NCBI RefSeq assembly: GCF_945859685.1
Contig: NC_079149.1
Location: 5,987,118-6,051,117, forward strand
Direction of reading: 5' to 3'
Source: Eupeodes corollae
Lineage: Eukaryota; Arthropoda; Insecta; Diptera; Syrphidae
Length of the DNA stretch: 64,000 nt
The first letter of the stretch is position 1. Each line of letters begins with the position of its first letter. Below, piece by piece: positions 22,843 through 35,559 of this stretch. Both the position numbers and the translations under genes were made by a program. The notes under the pieces were generated by a model. That model worked only from the letters and a program-made list of their open reading frames with translations. It was not told the DNA's origin and searched no databases.

Positions 22843-25589
22843 TAACATTTGGAATAATTATATTAATATACAAACAAATTTTGAACACGGGTACTTTTCA
22901 AATTTGAGCAGATATGTAAGTTCAGAGTAAGTAACACTAAAAACTATCTCCTAAATTTTGTTCTCAAAACCATAAAAGCGATTGAATCAAGATTTTCCAA
23001 GACTTCACATAGAGTAAAGTGAAGACTCGTAAGTTATGAAAATGTCCAAAAATTAAGTGAGATACTTAAATAAAGACAAAGATTTATTCTTGGAAAAATT
23101 ATCATACAATATATTGCTAGAGAAAACGTTGAGTTTGACCTCGGCCTTAAGAAATCATTTTTGGATGTCTTACAATTTTTAAAAGGGCATATTTTTGAAA
23201 CATAATTTGATAAACACATTTGAAGCTGAGGTTTGAACTCTGTACAAATTAATCCTATAAAAAAGTATTATTTTGTTAGTGTGGCAGAATATGGAGCGTA
23301 TTTCGTCGACAAGTGTTAATGGTCGCTAATCATCGATCACATCGGGTTCACACAACATGGAGAGGCGCCGCAACTTGTAACAATTAATTTCAAAATCATT
23401 TTGTTTACAACTTGATTTAAGAAGTAATAATGTTAACCCTTTATTCCCAAAGGTATCAATTGCATTTTGCACAAATGGATTTAGTTTTCGTCATAAAACC
23501 TCTTGGAACATATCAGAAAAGTATCAACTTTGTGGTTTCACAGAAGTTCGAGAAACTTAAAGAATTTGTTTGAATCGGTGCCGACAAGCCAGCAATGTTA
23601 GAGAATTGGAAACCAATATTCAAACCACTGGTGATGTCAATCAACTAGATTTGTTGAAAAAACTATTGAAAAATTGAATTGATGAAATGAGCCGTGTAAC
23701 TTGTAGCCCAGTTGGACATATGCTGTAAACTATGTTATAAATGATTACCATGAATTAACCTACCATATAAAATGCTCAAACAAAAACTAATTTCAAAAAT
23801 ATTTATATCTTAGATTATTATTAAAAAAATCCTATACATGATTCTCATAATTTTAATGCAAAAATGTTTAATAAACTTTTTAAATTAAAAAATTTTGCTC
23901 AAAGTCAACGTTTTTGTAAAGAAAAAATTAATTCAGCAAATCAAAATTTGTTCTTAATTTTAATATTTTCAATTTTGTTTATATTTGTAGAAAAATCAGC
24001 GTTGACGATACAAAATTCAAAAATGTTCCATAGACTGGGAAAAGTTGGGTCAAAAGATCGTTAAAACGTTTAATGTTTGAACTATTACAATTGAACAACT
24101 ATTCAACAACGATCCGCAGTAGCCAGATTTTTGTATTTAAAAATTGGTAAAACTGAAAGAAGATCTGTCAGAATAATAAATAAAAAAAACACGAAATAGA
24201 AGAAAGTTTTGTTAAAATCAAAAATTAAAATTAACTTCAGCAAAAAAAAACTAATAAAATAGACAATATTCAAGAAGAAATGGTAGGGAAACATCTGGAA
24301 GTTGAGATTCTATACAAAAAAAGTTCATTTAACAATTACTGCAGCTTTGACATAAAATAAAAATTTCAAGAAGGGGGTTCGTTCGTAAACTAATACATTA
24401 ACATGCAGTGTTGAAGCGAGCTTGTAGCGAGCTTGAATTTTTTATATACCTGAATCGAGTTGAAATGAGCTTGATTCGAGTCGATTCAAAATTTGTGAAA
24501 AAAACCTGTGTGGAGGAGTTGGTTTTACAGATAATGCATTATCGTCTGTTTATTTGCATGTTTGTGTACAAAAAATAAAGTTTTGTTTTAATCAAATTAC
24601 AAAAAAAATGGTCATGAAGTAGGTAGCATATTCTTATATGATGCTGAACTAATCATTGTTTAACAAGAATCAAACTAATTCACTTCCGCTTCACACATCG
24701 AAAACATCGAAACACTATTTGCATTTTAGAAACTGTCTAACTTAATTATTTTTAAATCTTCTTGTGCGGTAGAAACACCAAAAATATTTATTTAATATAA
24801 ACTGAGATAAACCTTTGGTGGAAACATAGCAAAACTTAATTATCTTTTCTATTGTTTTCTCTTGCAAAATAAGTCCAGTAAGTCGGTTTTTCATTAACGG
24901 AACTAAATAATACCAACAGTACCTCTCTGTTTTTGTCACCAATGGAAAACACATGATTCCAAATGCACAACTACTCAACGAACACAGCCATCGAGTTACA
25001 AATGCAATATCAATCGTACCAACATTTAAAAACGAAATCACTTAAGATCCATTCCAAATTCGTATAAATGTCAAAAACTCATCCGTAGTAATATTCTACT
25101 CTAACTTTTATAGGTAGTATTCATACTACGGATATTGTTTTTGTTATTTGTGTAAAATCCTCATAAACTTTGGATAGATTTTCGAACAACACACGTGTAT
25201 TAATAAAAATGAGATTAACACGAGTCTGTACTTTAATAAACTATCAAAGAAAAAATCATCATTACAAATAATTTAATTTAAATTTAATTTTGTTATTGAA
25301 ACAAAAAGTGTCTTCTCAAAAGAAGCATTGGTGGTCATTTTTATCACTAAGAGAATCTTAAGAATATTTTAATGAAACTCACTAAACTGATTTTCGTGCT
25401 TAAGACAAAAGAGTCAAAGTCATTGTTTTAATTTGATACATTTTATATAAGATTTCAAATTTAATGGCGTTCAATTTATATAAATGAACCTCATTCAGTA
25501 GATTAATCTACAGTCAGCTCAGCTATAATCTTGGTTCCAGAAATTAATTCACGGATTCAATGAGATATGAAGATACAATATCCCTAATC
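22843..25589. other. AT-rich DNA, possible transposon trace only
   Basis: Weak coding-like scraps on the plus strand near 23580-23700 (LENWKPIFKP) could be the C-terminus of a decayed mariner-type transposase. A 99-codon minus-strand ORF at 24742-25041 matches nothing I recognise. A GAGCTTG-rich stretch lies at 24410-24490. Confidence 0.4.
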
Positions 25590-26010
25590 TTTAGAGCAAG
25601 ATGTGAAGTTCTCAACTTAAATGGATGTCCTTAAAATGGTAGTTTTAACCCATTCTGTCCGCTGTGCAACTTACGAGTAAAACCAAAAAAAGATTGCCTA
25701 CATTTCATTGCGATCTGTCCAATATTCAAAACTAAAAGACGATACTTTTTCGGGAAAAATACTCTTGCCCTACAAGAGACTATAAACATCCTTAACGAGC
25801 ATGATTGGAAAACATTAAGTATATTTTCGAAAGATATTTACAAGTATGGATTTTTATTAATAGCAGAATTCTCTCAAAACTTACATAAATTTAAATATCC
25901 TTATTTTTTTGTCAACCTTGCTGACGGCATAGCCATAGAATCTTAATTCAAAATATTGTATAAACTTTTGTAAATTAATGTAAATAAATGAATTACTTAC
26001 TTGCTTATAA
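25590..26010 (+). mobile_element. LINE 3' fragment with C-terminal zinc-binding motif
   Basis: The plus strand encodes LNLNG, FCPLCNL, KDCLHFIAICPIFK and a terminal ETINILNEHDWKTLS-like segment. It corresponds to the end of the larger LINE at 43040-45080 (CDICNMD, FVGRCPILREIR, LALLNEVDVSKML). Only the last roughly 110 codons and a short tail remain, so this is a strongly 5'-truncated copy. Confidence 0.7.
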
Positions 26011-27100
26011 ATGAGGAAGTTAATGTTAAACTATTTATTGTTTGTATATAAGTTTACTTAGAAAATAAAAAAAGTATAACGAAAAGCCAAAGAACGTAAC
26101 GTTGAAAAAAAGTTTCTTATTACCACAAGTGATACCTGTGTTATTTAATGGAAACAGTGAGTTCTATTTATCAAGAAGTTAAACAATTTTTAAAAGTTGG
26201 AGTTTGTAGCTAAAGTTATTTACAATTGTTCATGAGAATAAATTGAAAACAAAATAAAAAACTGTATAAGAAAAAATTCACTTCACTTAAGGTATTTTAT
26301 TTTATCCATCAAACTAGAAATACAACCAAATTACTGAACAATTTTCTATGAACTTTCTTTCGTAATATTTATTCAAGACTTTTATTTTATATCAAGCTTA
26401 TTAGGTACAATCAAATTTAAACTCATTCTCTTTAGATAAGTTAGACATTGCATGAATTATATTCATTAAAATGGACAAATATTAAATATTTCAAAGGTTT
26501 TATTGACAACCAAAGGGTAAATTAACCATTCCAAGACTCAGTGGTTTAAATTGTAGATCTTTTTACTAAATCTCATCCACAATGAGAACAAAAAATGTTT
26601 AAAAAATCAGTACGCAAAAATTGTCTACATCTGCTTTTATGAGTAGCAATTTGTTGACATAATTCTAAACGAAAAATTTAAATTATCTTGTCTTCCTTCA
26701 ATTTCACTATTATATTTCTCTCAAAACCTCTTCTGTTTTTATTTTTACAGAAGCACACAAAATATGTGAAAAAAACTAAGTCTACTGAAATCCCTGCCTA
26801 AATGTCGGAAGTGATTTAATCCAAAATAACAAACAAAAAAAGAAGGATAATCAATTAAATGGCCTGCAATTAATCTAATTGCATGAGTTTCATTCTATAT
26901 ACCATCTTAGAACCCAGTACAAATAAAAGTTCAAGTTAAATGAACAAAAATAAAAAAAAAAACACACAAAACTTAAACTGGATCCATTGACCACAAGAAT
27001 GAGACCACTGACCAATGAACTGCTACATGAGTTGGAGGCAAGAGTTGCTCCAACTATATCAAATCCAAAGAGATGATTTGTATACTTGATATAAAAATAA
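26011..27100. other. AT-rich DNA, nothing identified
   Basis: Only short frames with stop-rich composition and A/T runs. No gene, repeat boundary or RNA structure was recognised. Confidence 0.6.
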
Positions 27101-29200
27101 AATAAAATAAAAAAAGAATATCAAGCTCTGGATGTAGATTAACAGAAGAAAATCTTAAAAACTTGCCTTTGAATGGTGTTGGTTCTTCTTCTGCTGCAGC
27201 TGATTTCCCGATGCCGATGATGGTCTCCAATGGTTGGACGAGCGATGGAGAATGGCGATTTTGTTGTTCTTGTTGGAAAAAGGGAAGAATACTCTTCGCT
27301 TATAGCTTTGATTCAACTTTACTCAACTCGAAACTCGATGATGTTAATGTTTCTTCAGCTACCGATGACGATGGCGATGGTGATGGTGATGCTAGCTGCT
27401 CTCCAGAGATTCTGATGCTGGCTATAATGATGGTAATTATTATGTTCTTGTTGATGATGACGCTAATGCTATCTGATATAGGAAGCCAGCTGGGATTTCT
27501 GGTTCAAACAGCAACAACTTGTGCAGTGTGCTGTGCACCACCGACCGGACGGACCCTCAGGAAAAAGTAACTGAAACGCGTTTTTATTTTTCATTGACCG
27601 ACGACAAGACGAAGGGGGGTTCTGGAGACGATGAGGGGGGTCACTGGATATAGAATAATATATCGATGTCCGTTCTTTGCTTTGCTTTGCTCTTGGGAAG
27701 AAATTCCTCATGCAATTTATGTTTATGGTTGTTTTATATTGTTTTTTTTTTTCTTAATTTCTATCCAATCCAAATAATGGCTTTTGTGGATTTTGTGGCT
27801 TTCACGAAGATCAGCCTGTTGATGGAGAGAAACAATTTTTGCCCAAAGGTCATTTCTTTGAGAATGCGCGATGTTGTATAATTACTTCCGGTTTTTGTAT
27901 TTTCTTAAGAATCTCGATTTCTCTGTAGATACACTTTTTTTTCTTATAAAACAAGCAACAGTTTGATAGAAACTTCTTCTTTTTCTTTTCTTCTTTTTAT
28001 TTTTTACCACTTGGACACACTTTGGTCGAGTCGAGAATCACCATAATAATTGGGACACATTTAGCAGTAGCAACAGCGCGCATGCATAAATTCAACGATG
28101 AAAACAAAGCGAATATACGACGACTACGACTACGACGACAACGACTTATCCACAAGCCTGATGTGGAGTAGATTCGAAAGCAAAAGAACTCACGAAAGAA
28201 CCAACGAACAAAAAAAAACTTAAGTCGAAAGAATATATAAAAAAAAAGAAAGTTGGGGCAAATGTGCGATGGTAAACCAAAAAATGAAGAAAAAAAGGTA
28301 AACTAAAATAATAAAACCTCCTCTGGAATACCACAAAGTCACAAAGTTAACACAAGCGACGATCAACGGCGATCAAGAGTGAGTGAGCCCGCGCGCGGCA
28401 GCAAAAGTCAACACACAGTCCAAGATGGTATGGCGAAAGGCAAAAAAGAAAATATTACACACAACCACTTGGATTTATATACAAAACGGACTATCGGACA
28501 CACTATAACGGTTCTGATTAAGGCCAGTATTCAAAATACATCACCATTCAAGTTGTACAAAGAGCAAAAGCAGCGGCGAGCCGATGAACATAATAATTTT
28601 GTGTGTAGAAAAATTTAAAATAAAATCTTCTTGGTAAGATTTGAAGGATTTTTGTAGTTTTTGAACTTTGATCTTCTTTAATTAGCAACAACTAAAGTTG
28701 GTAAGTTCTGTTGGTTTTTGTTTGTTTAAGGACTTGAGAAAGGAAGACACACAACCGACGACGATGAAGCAAGGGTCTTAGTTTTTTCTTTTTTTTTGCT
28801 TTGCTCTCTCTCTCTGCTGCTTCCTCTTTAACTGCTTCGGTGCAGAACCTTGAGACCTTGACAGTGAAGATGATCTTCACGAACTGAAATCACCGCAACG
28901 ACCAGCCAAGTTCCTTGGCCATTTCCATTCTTCATTTGATGAAATTGCTTTAGGTTGGGTTCGGTTGGGTTGATGGTATTCTGTTTTGTGTGTTTTGCTG
29001 CTCACTCGCTCTGGTGCGGTGATGGTTGCTCTGCGGCGGTGTGCCTGGTGCTTGCTACCAAGTGGTGCTTGTAGTGCTTAATGCCTGTGTTGTGCCTTGT
29101 CGTTGTCGGGGGTATTTTTCTTGTTCGGCGTTTTCTAATTTACCTGTTGTAACACTGGCGAACAGGTACAAGTAGAAAGAGTATTGGAATATTCTTGGAT
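27100..29200. promoter_or_regulatory. GC-richer low-complexity block, candidate 5' exon/promoter of gene A
   Basis: Base composition changes abruptly: GATGAT, GTCGTC and CTGCTG triplets, CpG-containing stretches (CGCGCGCGGCAGC near 28390) and many short frames. On the minus strand, good donor-like sites occur at 29144 (CAACAG/GTAAAT) and 27164 (CAAAG/GCAAGT, a GC donor). Either could join a non-coding exon to the acceptor at 14264. A plus-strand GTAAGTT donor lies near 28700. The 135-codon plus ORF at 27163 is low in complexity and I do not call it coding. Confidence 0.3.
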
Positions 29201-30412
29201 TGTGTGAGTTTGGTGCGGTTTTCTTCTTTTATTTTTCTATCAAAACATCGGAAGAGCAGCAAAATTGCACTTAAGAGAGTCCAAGAGTATTTGTGCAGTT
29301 TTGAGAAAGAGAAGTTTCTGGTGTGTCTAATTTTCCTGGATTTTTTGATTTGTGGTAGTTGTCCAGTGAAAGAAGCTGAAGTGCGATAACTACCCTTTGT
29401 GCGTGCGATAATGACCTCAAGTGGAATTTTTGTTTCTTCATATTCACTTCAGGTGATAGCACGTGGTATTATAGGTTGGACAAGTCATATATAGTTTGTC
29501 ATCATCAGGAATTTCAAAACATTACATTCTCATTAGAGAGTGATGATAAATCAGGTTTTTGTTTTTGTTATGAGTCTTGTGGATATAATTCATTGTGTTG
29601 TCTATACTCGTGTGTTATGCGGCGCCTGATTAGAATGGGTTGAAAGCACTTTGGGGGGTGATATGTCAACTGAGTTCCTTGTACTCTTATATATTTCCTT
29701 TGTTTCTATTTTTGTTAATTGTTTCATGTTAAACGTGACAATCAAAAAATGATGACAAGAATATTTCGTTTTTATTTTTGTCTGTGAAAAAAAGTTCGAA
29801 GCTCAGCTCTTTCGTTTGTATATGAAAAAAATGCGAATTTCATATAAGAGAAAGATATTCAAATGTATTATTTTACAGCTATTCCCATGTGATGTTCCCA
29901 TTACATTTTTTTGTGTGTTTAGGGTACCTAAATATTGAGATTTATGTTAAGTATACGTGTTTGTTTTCATTATTGGCCTTTTTTTCTTATACTGTTGCGA
30001 GTGATAAATATTTGTAGGTCAAAATCATCTTATTATCTAGGTTTATAGATGCTTAATATAAAATTAAGAATTAAAAATGCATACATTTAGATAAAATTGA
30101 TAAAAGATATAAACATAAATTATGGAAAGTGGCAAAGTGACTTAGTCTACTGTAAATTTAAATAGTATGCACATTTTAAAAAAGGCAATCATTTTATGTA
30201 CCGCAACCAAGATAGTACCAGAAATTGCTCAGGGTAGGTATGAATGAATTTCCTATGAACATTTGGAACTCTTTGAATCTGAGGGTTATAAGCTTAGGAG
30301 AAAATTAGTTTAAACGATGTTATAAAAATTAGTTACATGTGAATTAACTATTGTACTCAGTTTTGTATTTATCCATGCCTTTTATTTTACGTCTTATTTA
30401 AAATAAATAAAT
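29201..30412. other. No gene seen
   Basis: AT-rich spacer with no recognisable protein, RNA or transposon signature. Confidence 0.6.
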
Positions 30413-30546
30413 TAGTCACCTAGTGACTTATAACTCTCAACCATTGCTGTGTGCGATTACTGTTGTCAGGGATGGATGGGACCTACAGTTTTTTGCCGAA
30501 TCCGAGCGGCTAATTTAAGAAAGCACATTTTATGACAAGAATTGCT
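30413..30546 (-). mobile_element. tRNA-derived SINE, copy 1 (5'-truncated)
   Basis: Matches the 3' two-thirds of the full-length SINE at 49067-49352. It keeps the CTAGTGACTTATAAC, GATGG-GGGACCTACAGTTT and GCCGAATCCGA blocks and stops before the tRNA-like head, as expected from incomplete reverse transcription. Confidence 0.75.
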
Positions 30547-30929
30547 TTATTTATTTATAATTCGTTAAAAACTAACGTTTACAATTTTTAATATATAATT
30601 AAAATTTTAAACTAGACTGTTGAAATATATTAATTGGCAATTTATACTTTTTATATTATCATTTGGTGAATTAATTCAAGAGTGAAAATTTATAATTGAT
30701 TTAAATTGATTGATTTAAGGGGCTATGTACACCACAGTTTAATATGCTTAAATTAGTATTCAATGGTTTCTGGAGTCTTATGCTTGAACGACTAAAACTA
30801 AAGTTTAAACTACCAAGAACTGATTTTGATGAAATTTGACCGTTTATTATTCCAACAATAAAACAAAACTGCAAGTACGTCATACGATTTTTCAAAAAAG
30901 GAAAATTTATGAGAGAAAGTGTTTGTGAA

Positions 30930-32845
30930 TAAGGCGGTAATGTATGAATATCATGGAACTACGGAAGGGATCGTAGACAAAAACGAACAAATCTTTTCGG
31001 AATGGCTTCGAGTCTTGTGAAGTGTACGGCGTAGTAAGGTAACCATACTGTACAAGCATATTTCAGAACTGGCCTCACAAACATATGGATCACGGAAATC
31101 ACGGATCACAGAAATCTTAATAAGCCTCAGAACTTTATTTACTTTTTTGACTATGAAGTTAATGTGTTCATTAAAAATGTTAGTTTAGGATCCAAGACAA
31201 CACCCAAGTTAGGAATTACAAATACTCTACTTAAAGGACAAGAATCGAACATGTAACCAAAAACGATTGCAACTTTTTTGCGTGTAAAACTCATGGTTTT
31301 ACATTTGTCAACATTTAAAACAAAACGATTAATATTGCACCATTCCCTGAATAATATTAAGTCTTCTTACAAGAAGACAGTCTGATGTAGAGTTAATTTT
31401 GTTTTTTAAATGTTTTTTAATGTCATCAACATATAATAGGACAGATGAATTTTGTATGATCGAAACCAAGTCATTTATAAATAAAACAAATAGAATACGA
31501 CCAAGGTCACTACCCTGTGGGACACCAGAATCCACAACAAAAGAACTTGAACACTCATTGAGAAATTTAACACTATAACGTCTATCTTGCAAATATGAGG
31601 AAATCCAGTTTAACGTTAAAACATAACTGTGATAGTTTTAAAATTAATTCTTTTAGACACAATTTGTCAAAGGCCTTGCTGAAATCAGTAAAGATACAAT
31701 CTATTTGTTCACGTTTTTCAAAAACATCTAAGCAAAAGGACGTATAGTAAAACAGATTAGTGACAGTTGAACGCTTTTTAACAAAACCATGCTGGTTATC
31801 ACAGATAATTGAGATACAATGAAAAGAAAGGACGTTAAATACGATTGACTCCAACAGTTTTGGTATCACAGATAGGGTAGCAATAGGTTGGTAGTTCATT
31901 ATTTCGGTTTTAGGACGTTTATTGTGTACTGATAGTATGAAGGAACTCTTCCAGATAAAAGGAAACAGAGAGTTACTTGTTAAAAGAACACATAACACAT
32001 AACGCTGCACATTTCTTTAAAACGGATGATGGTACACCGTCGGGAACAGGACTAAAACATTCGTCAACTTGTAGGATGCTATTAAGGACAGTATCTTCAC
32101 TTATAACGACATTGATAGAATTTAAGTGGTGGAAATTTAAAACAGTGGTAGATGTGTTAGAAAAACTTATCTACAAAAGCATCTTTGAAGTAGTTTGCAA
32201 ACATGCTCGCAATTATAATCAGTCATTAGGTTAGGGTACCCACATGTTTTATTTTTACGATTAACGAATATCAAAAACTATCAGCATTATTTTAAAGGTG
32301 TAATTCAATTTTCCGAATGTAGTAATCATATAGGATGTTAGAGTAGTCAGTGAAAAGTTGTTTTATTATAATGATCGTCCTATAATCATCATCAGTTCTT
32401 TTTTGATTATACTTTATCCAAGCTTTGTTCCTTTTGTTTTTTAAGTTCTTAACGTGAGTATCAAACCATTGTGGAACACTCAAGTTATTTCGAGTCTTTT
32501 TAATTGAAAAAGAGTTAAATACAACATGTTACACATATCGTCAATATTTAAGTTACAAAATAAGTGGTCCCAATTGATCATACATAATAAGTTACAAAGG
32601 TGTTCAAAATTACACCTACTAAAGTTGAATTCTAGTTTGGTGGTATTAGATAGCATATAAGGCCAAGATATGTTTAAATTAAGTGCTATGTCTTATGCAG
32701 GATGATGGTGATCTTCGTCCACAATTTGTACAGCAGTAGAAATCACAGCTGCTTCAGAGAATATGGTTTCGTAGAAAAATACCAGATCAAGTGTTTTTCC
32801 AAAACGGTTCTTCACACCGTTGAGTTGACTTAAGCTACATGAATT
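30930..32845 (-). mobile_element. Jockey-type LINE, about 1.9 kb, endonuclease end plus RT
   Basis: Minus strand from the 5' side: end of the endonuclease (KTLDLVFFYETIF, then IVDEDHHHPA, about 32700-32830), linker (PQWFDTHVKNLKNKRNKAWIKY, about 32420-32480), then the RT. RT blocks are NYQPIATLSVIPKLLESIV, NQHGFVKKRSTVTNL, FTDFSKAFDKL, SGVPQGSDLG and LLYVDDIKKHL (YVDD), followed by a shifted C-terminal tail. Several frame shifts and stops inactivate it. The 142-codon ORF at 31582-32010 is the longest surviving piece. Confidence 0.87.
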
Positions 32846-32974
32846 TCTCTTGGTGGATGTGTCAATTCCTCCCAAGAGGCAGTACCCGTTAAATTATTTT
32901 AGTTGGCTCAGGTAGGGATTGAACCCAAAACCTCTGGCATGAGAGTCCAACGCACCATCATGCCGCGGCCACTA
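32846..32974 (-). mobile_element. tRNA-derived SINE, copy 2 (head portion)
   Basis: On the minus strand, GGCCGCGGCATGATGGTGCG and TGGGTTCAATCCCTACC form the A/B-box region of a tRNA-like pol III promoter. It abuts the 5' end of the LINE at 30930-32845 and lacks the SINE 3' body. Confidence 0.75.
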
Positions 32975-33913
32975 AAACTTATTTGTATTATTTGGATTAA
33001 ATTATAGAGTCTGGAATAATTAACACTAAAAGTTGCAGACATAAGAATGTCTGTGGTTCTAAATATAACATGGACTTTGGTTCAAAGCTTTTTTATAAGA
33101 ACTTTTATTCATTTTGAATTCCAAAAATATTTGCTCAATATAATGCATATCAAATCAAACATTAATGTAAATATTTGATTCATAGAATTTTTAATTAAAA
33201 GAGATGAAATCAAACATTTGTTTTTCTTAACGTAATGATAAAGCCAACCTTCAATTTAGAGTTCAAATCTCTAATGTACTGGTGTACAGCTTTTAATAAA
33301 TGTATGTTTAAAAATTGATAAACAACCAATTCACATTACGGAAGTAATCCATCATTTTAAAAAGCAATGAATGAAGTTATATAAATGAAATGAAAAGTAA
33401 GTTTTGAAAGATTGAGGAGGATTGATTTTGGCCTTAAATGATAGGATACAAAAACAATTGTACTTAATTTGAGATTATTGTTAATAAGGTACTAATTGAG
33501 CTATTTATACAATATGTTGAGAGGGAAATGATTAATAGAAATCGTTTATTAATTGTTTTCAAGTTGTCTGATAGATACATTCATTTTTATATCTATTTAG
33601 TACATAGTTTTCTTTTTAAGATATACACAAATAAACCTATGAACCATTATCTTTTAAATAATATGTTCGCCGACACAATTTGTTGACAAAGATGTTTATT
33701 TTTTTTATCAGACTCTCTTGAATTTAGGACAACATTTACCTTAAATCACAGCAAATATAAGCAGCTTATCAATGCAAAATCAATACAGCACTTAATTATT
33801 CCAAAGCACCATTAAATATATGATATATAAATAAATACCCTTAAAATAAGTTTTAAGCTCAACTCTTTCATTTATTTATATTTTAGAACTTCTTGATTAA
33901 TGTGAAAAACTTT

Positions 33914-34018
33914 CGTGGGGAATTGACAAATCTTTTAAGAGTAATTTTTGTCATAGAGCGTGTTTGTAAAAAAAATCTCCTTTTAGATTGACAAATAAAA
34001 TTGTAGGCCCCCACCTTT
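33914..34018 (+). mobile_element. tRNA-derived SINE, copy 3 (body only, plus orientation)
   Basis: Contains the SINE blocks AATTGACAAATC-TTTAAGAGTAATT and TTGTAGG(C/T)CCCC. It is diverged, with an A-rich insertion in the middle. It lies about 45 bp before copy 4, which has the opposite orientation. Confidence 0.6.
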
Positions 34019-34059
34019 TTGTTATTGGTACTGACACTATTTTTAAATATAAAAAAATA

Positions 34060-34298
34060 AATTGGGTGGTGCAACAGTCCGTTGAGAACTAGCGCCTAGT
34101 GACTTACAACTTTCAACCATTCCTAATGTTGTCAGGAATGGAGAACACTTACAGTTTATGTGCCGAATCCAAACGGTAAATTTGGGAAAGCACTTTCTCA
34201 TAACAAGAGTTACTCTTGCAGAATTTGTCAATTCCTCGAAAGAGGTATAACCGTAAAAAGGCTTAAGATGGCACAGGCAGTGATCGACGGATACTACT
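34060..34298 (-). mobile_element. tRNA-derived SINE, copy 4
   Basis: Minus-strand copy from a degraded B box (TGATCGAC on the plus strand) to the conserved end GGTGCAACAGTCC. It includes TTTATGTGCCGAATCC and TAACAAGAGTTACTCTTGC. The tRNA-like head is cut at the B box. Confidence 0.8.
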
Positions 34299-35559
34299 AA
34301 ATTTTTAAATAAAGAAGGGAATAATATTTCGATATATCACTTCCCTGTTTTTTAGGTGACAATATTTAAAATTTCAAATGATTTTAGATATAATTGTAAC
34401 TCATTTTGCAAAAGGCAGTATTCTTTTTAAACATTTTGCATCACGAAACCAAATAAATTAAAATAAATTTGAAAAGGTCATAAGACTTTTCTCCGATTGC
34501 AAAATTTTATTCATTTCGATGCACAAATTCATATAACTCGTTTCAATATTTATTATCACTAAAAAAATGTTATTCAATTTTGTTCTTTCCACACACAGGA
34601 TTTAAGAATTTAAAAAAAAATTAAAAATTTATTTTTATCAAAAAACTTCCTAAAATACTCAATGCATACGTAAAAGGACGTGCGGCGGCATTTTTAGAAG
34701 AACAGGTTTTTTTTGTTTTAATCAATATATCCTTTCTTACTATCGACCGGAAATGATCGAATAACAAAAAATAAATAAACAAACAATCACCCACAACTTA
34801 TTTATTTATATACGTGATAAGAAACAATAATTTAATAAAACTAAGCACCGCACCGTTAAACAAAAAAAAAAAAATAATACCAAAAATGTATTTTAACTGA
34901 CGTATGATACCTGAGCTGAGAGGGGTTCTCTTAATTTTTGTGTTTTATATTTTTTTTTTAAATCATGCAAATTCAAATGAGTAGAACATGTTTTTTGCTA
35001 AAACCGTTGACTGTTCGGTTGTGCAAGAAAGGTAATTAAAAATTTGCAGTTTTTAACTTTGATGAATTTCATCAATTTTATTCGTTGTACATTTGATGTT
35101 ACTTTTAATAAAATGGACAAAAAAATGAAAAATGTTTCTTGTGATATATAATGTGACGTGATTTTCTTTAAAATAAACTATTAGTTGAATGACCTTCTTC
35201 ATTTGTTTTGATTTGTTTTATCTTTGAAGACCATTGTGTTCCAGCAATAGTAAATTCATAGTTTAAATATTCACCACTCAATATTTCCCCATTTCGAAAT
35301 GATGACTTCAGATGAGTAAAGGTAAAAATAAGAGTAAACATTTCAGTACTTTAAAAATGTCATACTCAAAATAAATAATTCTCTTTTGGCCCATGGTATA
35401 GTTTTTCACCCAGTAACAAAAAATGGTTGGTGTATTTGATAAGATGATTTTGAAAAATATGTTGCATATTTTTGGTCTTCTTTCATTATAAGGAGAGCAG
35501 AAGTATAGGAGTATTTAAATTGTTAATTTAAGTAAATTAAAGCTAAAGAGGTAAAAGTT
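34299..35559. other. AT-rich DNA, no gene seen
   Basis: Homopolymer-rich spacer between the SINE pair and the next LINE. No ORF with recognisable features. Confidence 0.6.

Noticed and set aside
23250..23720. Possible mariner-type transposase C-terminus
   Set aside because: Only a scrap (LENWKPIFKP) is readable, with neither catalytic motifs nor inverted repeats.
24742..25041. 99-codon minus ORF with hydrophobic segments
   Set aside because: I could not match it to any family and it has no supporting splice sites. It may be a decayed membrane-protein or transposon fragment, but the evidence is too thin.
27163..27570. 135-codon plus-strand ORF, Met/Asp/Cys-rich
   Set aside because: Composition follows triplet low-complexity DNA (GAT, CTG), with no domain, no splice context and overlapping equally long frames on both strands.
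32880..32974. Apparent tRNA gene on the minus strand
   Set aside because: Has A/B-box-like sequence but cannot form a proper cloverleaf or acceptor stem, and the same segment is the head of a dispersed SINE.
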